Source: Actinomycetota bacterium (GTDB lineage: Bacteria; Actinomycetota; Thermoleophilia; Solirubrobacterales; Solirubrobacteraceae). Taken from it: a stretch of 7,097 nucleotides of DNA. Location: contig SYBY01000443.1 in NCBI GenBank assembly GCA_005788585.1, positions 1 to 7,097 of the forward strand. Direction: 5' to 3'. Positions 4,995 through 7,097 of this stretch are shown here, in pieces; the stretch's first letter is position 1; each line of letters opens with the position of its first letter. The notes under the pieces were generated by a model. That model saw only the letters and a program-made list of their open reading frames with translations. It searched no databases and was not told the origin of the DNA. A program made the translations under genes and the position numbers.

Positions 4995-6234
4995 CTTGGC
5001 GCGTCTGCGCTCTTTCGTACCGATCCGGCATCCCCCATCATGGGCGCCTCTGATCGAGCGCCACGACATCCCCAACGACGCCCTCCTCGTGACCGGAGCC
5101 ACCGGCTTCCTCGGCATGCAAGTGCTGGCCCGCGTCCTGCGCGACAGCGATCGGCATGTCGTCGCGCTGGTCCGCGCCGACGACGACGCGGCCGCGGCGG
5201 GACGCCTGCGCGACGCGCTCGCGCTCATCCTGTCCGAGCCCGCACCCGAGGACCGCCTGACCGCGATCGCGGCCGACATCGAGGCCCCGGGGCTCGATCT
5301 CGACGGCGACACCCACGACCTGCTCGCGGACCGCATCACGACGATCCTGCACTGCGCGGCGTCTATCTCCTTCGTCCTGCCGCTCGAGGAGTCCCGGGCC
5401 ATCAACGTCGACGGCACGCGGCGCATGCTCGACCTGGCACGTCGCTGCGCGACCAGCGGGGACGGGCTCGAGCGGTTCTCCTACGTGTCGACCGCCTACG
5501 TCGCCGGCCGCCACCGCGGCGCGTTCGGTCCGGGCGACCTGCAGTGCGGACAGCGGTTCCGCAACGCGTACGAGCACACCAAGAACGAGGCCGAGATCCT
5601 GGTCCGCGACGCGGCCACGGCGTGGGAACTGCCGACGCAGGTCTTCCGCCCGTCGATCGTCGTCGGCGAGCGCGACACCGGCTGGACGAACAGCTTCAAC
5701 GTGCTCTACGCGCCCTACCGCAGCTACTCCATGGGCCAGTACACGGTGCTGCCCGGTCGCCTCGACGGGGTCGTCGACGTCGTCCCGGTCGACTACGTGG
5801 CCGACGGGATCTGGGCGCTCATGCGCGAGCCCGCACCGGCCGGTGTCGCCACGTACATGCTCACCGCGGGCGACCTCGCCCCGACGCTGCGCGAGATCCG
5901 TCAGATCGCCGTCGACTACTTCGCCAAGGGCACCCCGGCAATCATCCACCCGACGGCGTTCCGCGTGCTGGCGGCACCGGCGCTGGGGCTGCTGGGCGGA
6001 TCGAAGGCGCGCACCGTGCTGGCGCGCAGCAAGCCGTACTTCCCCTACTTCGAGGTCGAGACGCGCTACGACGCGCGCTCGACGCAGGCCGCGCTTCAGC
6101 GCCACGACATCACGCCGCCGCGGTTCGGCGACTACGCCGACCGGCTGCTCGACTTCGCCGTCCAGGCGAAGTGGGGCAAGGCGATTCCGCCGCGCCGCGA
6201 GGTCGTGGCCGACATGCCGCCGCTCGCGGCCTGA
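4984..6234 (+). CDS. Extended-SDR thioester/fatty acyl-CoA reductase-like protein
   Basis: A 416-residue (from the GTG) NAD(P)H-dependent oxidoreductase of the extended SDR fold, matching the NAD_binding_4 (male-sterility/fatty acyl reductase) branch. Likely role: reducing an acyl thioester to an aldehyde or alcohol, or a related carbonyl reaction on a lipid. Seen: nucleotide-binding VTGATGFLG (36-44), ILHCAASISF (121-130), NVDGTRRMLDLA (141-152), active-site strand FSYVSTAYVAG (165-175), catalytic Y196-x3-K200 (AYEHTKNEAE), RPSIVVG (223-229) and VVDVVPVDYVAD (263-274). The C-terminus (PYFPYFEVETRYD, then DITPPRFGDYADRLLDF and WGK) resembles fatty acyl reductase C-termini. There is no ATG in frame before the Rossmann motif: GTG 4984 or TTG 4996 are the options, with only a weak GGAG nearby, so the start is uncertain by a few residues. 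The ABC1-family gene follows 12 bp downstream, probably in one operon. Substrate specificity cannot be read from sequence. Confidence 0.85.
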   Translation: MSDFLARLRSFVPIRHPPSWAPLIERHDIPNDALLVTGATGFLGMQVLARVLRDSDRHVVALVRADDDAAAAGRLRDALALILSEPAPEDRLTAIAADIEAPGLDLDGDTHDLLADRITTILHCAASISFVLPLEESRAINVDGTRRMLDLARRCATSGDGLERFSYVSTAYVAGRHRGAFGPGDLQCGQRFRNAYEHTKNEAEILVRDAATAWELPTQVFRPSIVVGERDTGWTNSFNVLYAPYRSYSMGQYTVLPGRLDGVVDVVPVDYVADGIWALMREPAPAGVATYMLTAGDLAPTLREIRQIAVDYFAKGTPAIIHPTAFRVLAAPALGLLGGSKARTVLARSKPYFPYFEVETRYDARSTQAALQRHDITPPRFGDYADRLLDFAVQAKWGKAIPPRREVVADMPPLAA

Positions 6235-6246
6235 CGCCGGGCGCGC

Positions 6247-7097
6247 ATGAGGACTACGGTTCGGCGCGTGCCGACCGAGCTTCCGCCCGCCCTCAAGACG
6301 CTGATCGACACGGCGCTGCGCCTCGCGCGCCAGGCGCCGAGCGGGCGGGTCGCCCTGACCCGCGCGGCCGACCTCGTCGATGCCGCCGCCGTCCCCGCCT
6401 GGCTGGAGTCCAGCGTCGACCGGGCGCTGGGTGACCTGCCCGAACCCGAGCCGCTGGATCGCAAGGCGATCGAGAAGGCCCTGAAGGACGCGTGGGGCAA
6501 GGCGCCCGGCAAGGTGCTCGACGACCTCGACGAGGAGCCGCTCGCGGTGCGCGCCGCCGCGCAGGTCCACCGTGGCGAGCTTGACGGGACGCCGGTCGCG
6601 ATCAAGGTGCGGCGGCCCGGCCTGGACCGTGCCGTGCGCGCGGACCTGTCCCTGCTGGAGACGCTCGCGATGCCGCTCGGCGCCGCGTTCCCGGCGATCG
6701 ACGCCGGGGCGTTCCTGCGTGACGTGCGCGAGCAGACCTCCGACGAGATCGACTTCGAGCACGAGGCGGACATGCAGCGCCGAGTCGCGCGGGCCATCCG
6801 GCACGTGGAGGGCATCGTCGTGCCGCGGCCCCACACGGACCTCTCGGCTCCCGGCGTGATGGTCAGCGACCTGCTGCGCGGCACGACCCTGCACGAGGGG
6901 GGCGTCCCGGACGATCCCGCCGCGGCGGGCACCGCGCTCATCCACGCGCACGTCAGCGCGGCGCGCGACGCCGGGCTGGCGATGCTCGACGCGCGCCCCG
7001 GGCACGTCGTCGTGCTCGGCGACGGCCGCATCGGCCTACTCGGCGCCGGCGTCGCGCGACAGGTCGCCCCCGAGCGGGTGCGGCTCGCGCTGGTGGC
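6247..7097 (+). CDS. ABC1/AarF (UbiB)-family protein with degenerate kinase motifs (partial)
   Basis: First 283 residues of a protein in the ABC1/UbiB/ADCK atypical kinase family, which supports quinone and lipid metabolism in other bacteria and organelles. Recognisable: AAAQVHRGELDG (103-114, the QxHxA region), VAIKVRRPG with ATP-site K120 (117-125), a helix with DEIDFEHEAD (166-175), and VMVSDLLRGTTL (204-215). Unusual: no KxGQ motif is present N-terminal to the QVH region; the catalytic HADPHPGN is MLDARPGH (246-253), losing the first His and the metal-binding Asn; and the DFG aspartate is replaced, LLGAG (264-268, G266). The reading frame is intact with normal codon use, so it is a divergent gene rather than a decayed one. 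I take ATG 6247, 12 bp after the reductase stop; GTG 6268 is an alternative, and neither has a strong Shine-Dalgarno. Operon with the reductase suggests a lipid-related role. The C-terminus lies outside the window. Confidence 0.82.
   Translation, partial: MRTTVRRVPTELPPALKTLIDTALRLARQAPSGRVALTRAADLVDAAAVPAWLESSVDRALGDLPEPEPLDRKAIEKALKDAWGKAPGKVLDDLDEEPLAVRAAAQVHRGELDGTPVAIKVRRPGLDRAVRADLSLLETLAMPLGAAFPAIDAGAFLRDVREQTSDEIDFEHEADMQRRVARAIRHVEGIVVPRPHTDLSAPGVMVSDLLRGTTLHEGGVPDDPAAAGTALIHAHVSAARDAGLAMLDARPGHVVVLGDGRIGLLGAGVARQVAPERVRLALV

Noticed and set aside
4996..5024. TTGGCG-N16-TACCGAT as a sigma-70 promoter for the reductase
   Set aside because: It would lie inside the coding sequence and leave no in-frame ATG or GTG before the nucleotide-binding motif.
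5040..6434. An ATG-started plus-strand frame of 464 codons
   Set aside because: It is in a different frame from the reductase motifs, and the product is an Arg/Pro/Ala-rich shadow typical of a shifted GC-rich gene.
5038..7005. A 655-codon open frame on the minus strand
   Set aside because: It is antisense to the reductase and the ABC1 gene, both of which have clear family motifs. Its translation is Arg/Val/Gly-rich without any domain.

Overview
The window is a high-GC bacterial chromosome segment with dense, short-spaced genes and strong G/C preference at third codon positions. An F420-family oxidoreductase, a sigma factor fused to a zinc-binding anti-sigma-like domain with a Pro/Ala/Thr-rich tail, and several small Ala-rich secreted proteins suggest a high-GC actinobacterium. 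The Thermoleophilia/Solirubrobacterales are my best guess. That placement is inferred from gene content and style, not from a marker gene.

Layout. (1) 1-3043, minus strand: a sigma-70-like/zinc-finger/probable membrane-anchor fusion (1769-3043), then an F420-dependent luciferase-like oxidoreductase (731-1729), then the N-terminal 232 residues of an acyl-CoA dehydrogenase of the ACAD10/11 type that runs off the left edge (1-696). Gaps are 39 and 34 bp. The last two are probably one catabolic operon; the sigma gene may read into it. (2) 3044-3194: a 151-bp divergent intergenic region with a 25-bp imperfect palindrome. (3) 3195-3710, plus: a small exported four-cysteine protein. It converges on a DUF1330 gene (3732-4103, minus), with an 8-bp hairpin at the junction. 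(4) 4104-4196: a divergent promoter region with a TCTCAG direct repeat spaced exactly 11 bp, then an exported helical-repeat protein (4197-4919, plus) that ends at a 14-bp-stem terminator-like hairpin. (5) 4967-7097, plus: an inverted repeat over the start of an extended-SDR fatty acyl-CoA-reductase-like gene (4984-6234), followed 12 bp later by an ABC1/AarF-family gene (6247 to the right edge) whose catalytic motifs are degenerate.

How the genes may work together. The left cluster looks like lipid or acyl catabolism (acyl-CoA dehydrogenase plus F420 enzyme). The right pair joins an acyl reductase to an ABC1-family protein, a family often tied to lipid or quinone metabolism. The centre looks like envelope sensing: a probably membrane-tethered sigma factor diverging from a secreted cysteine-containing protein, and a second secreted protein behind what resembles a response-regulator site. 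The most unusual items are the apparent ABC1 pseudokinase, the one-polypeptide sigma/anti-sigma-like/membrane protein, and the phased direct repeat. I see no tRNA, rRNA, CRISPR array, insertion sequence or phage gene. No stretch over 300 bp lacks a gene.
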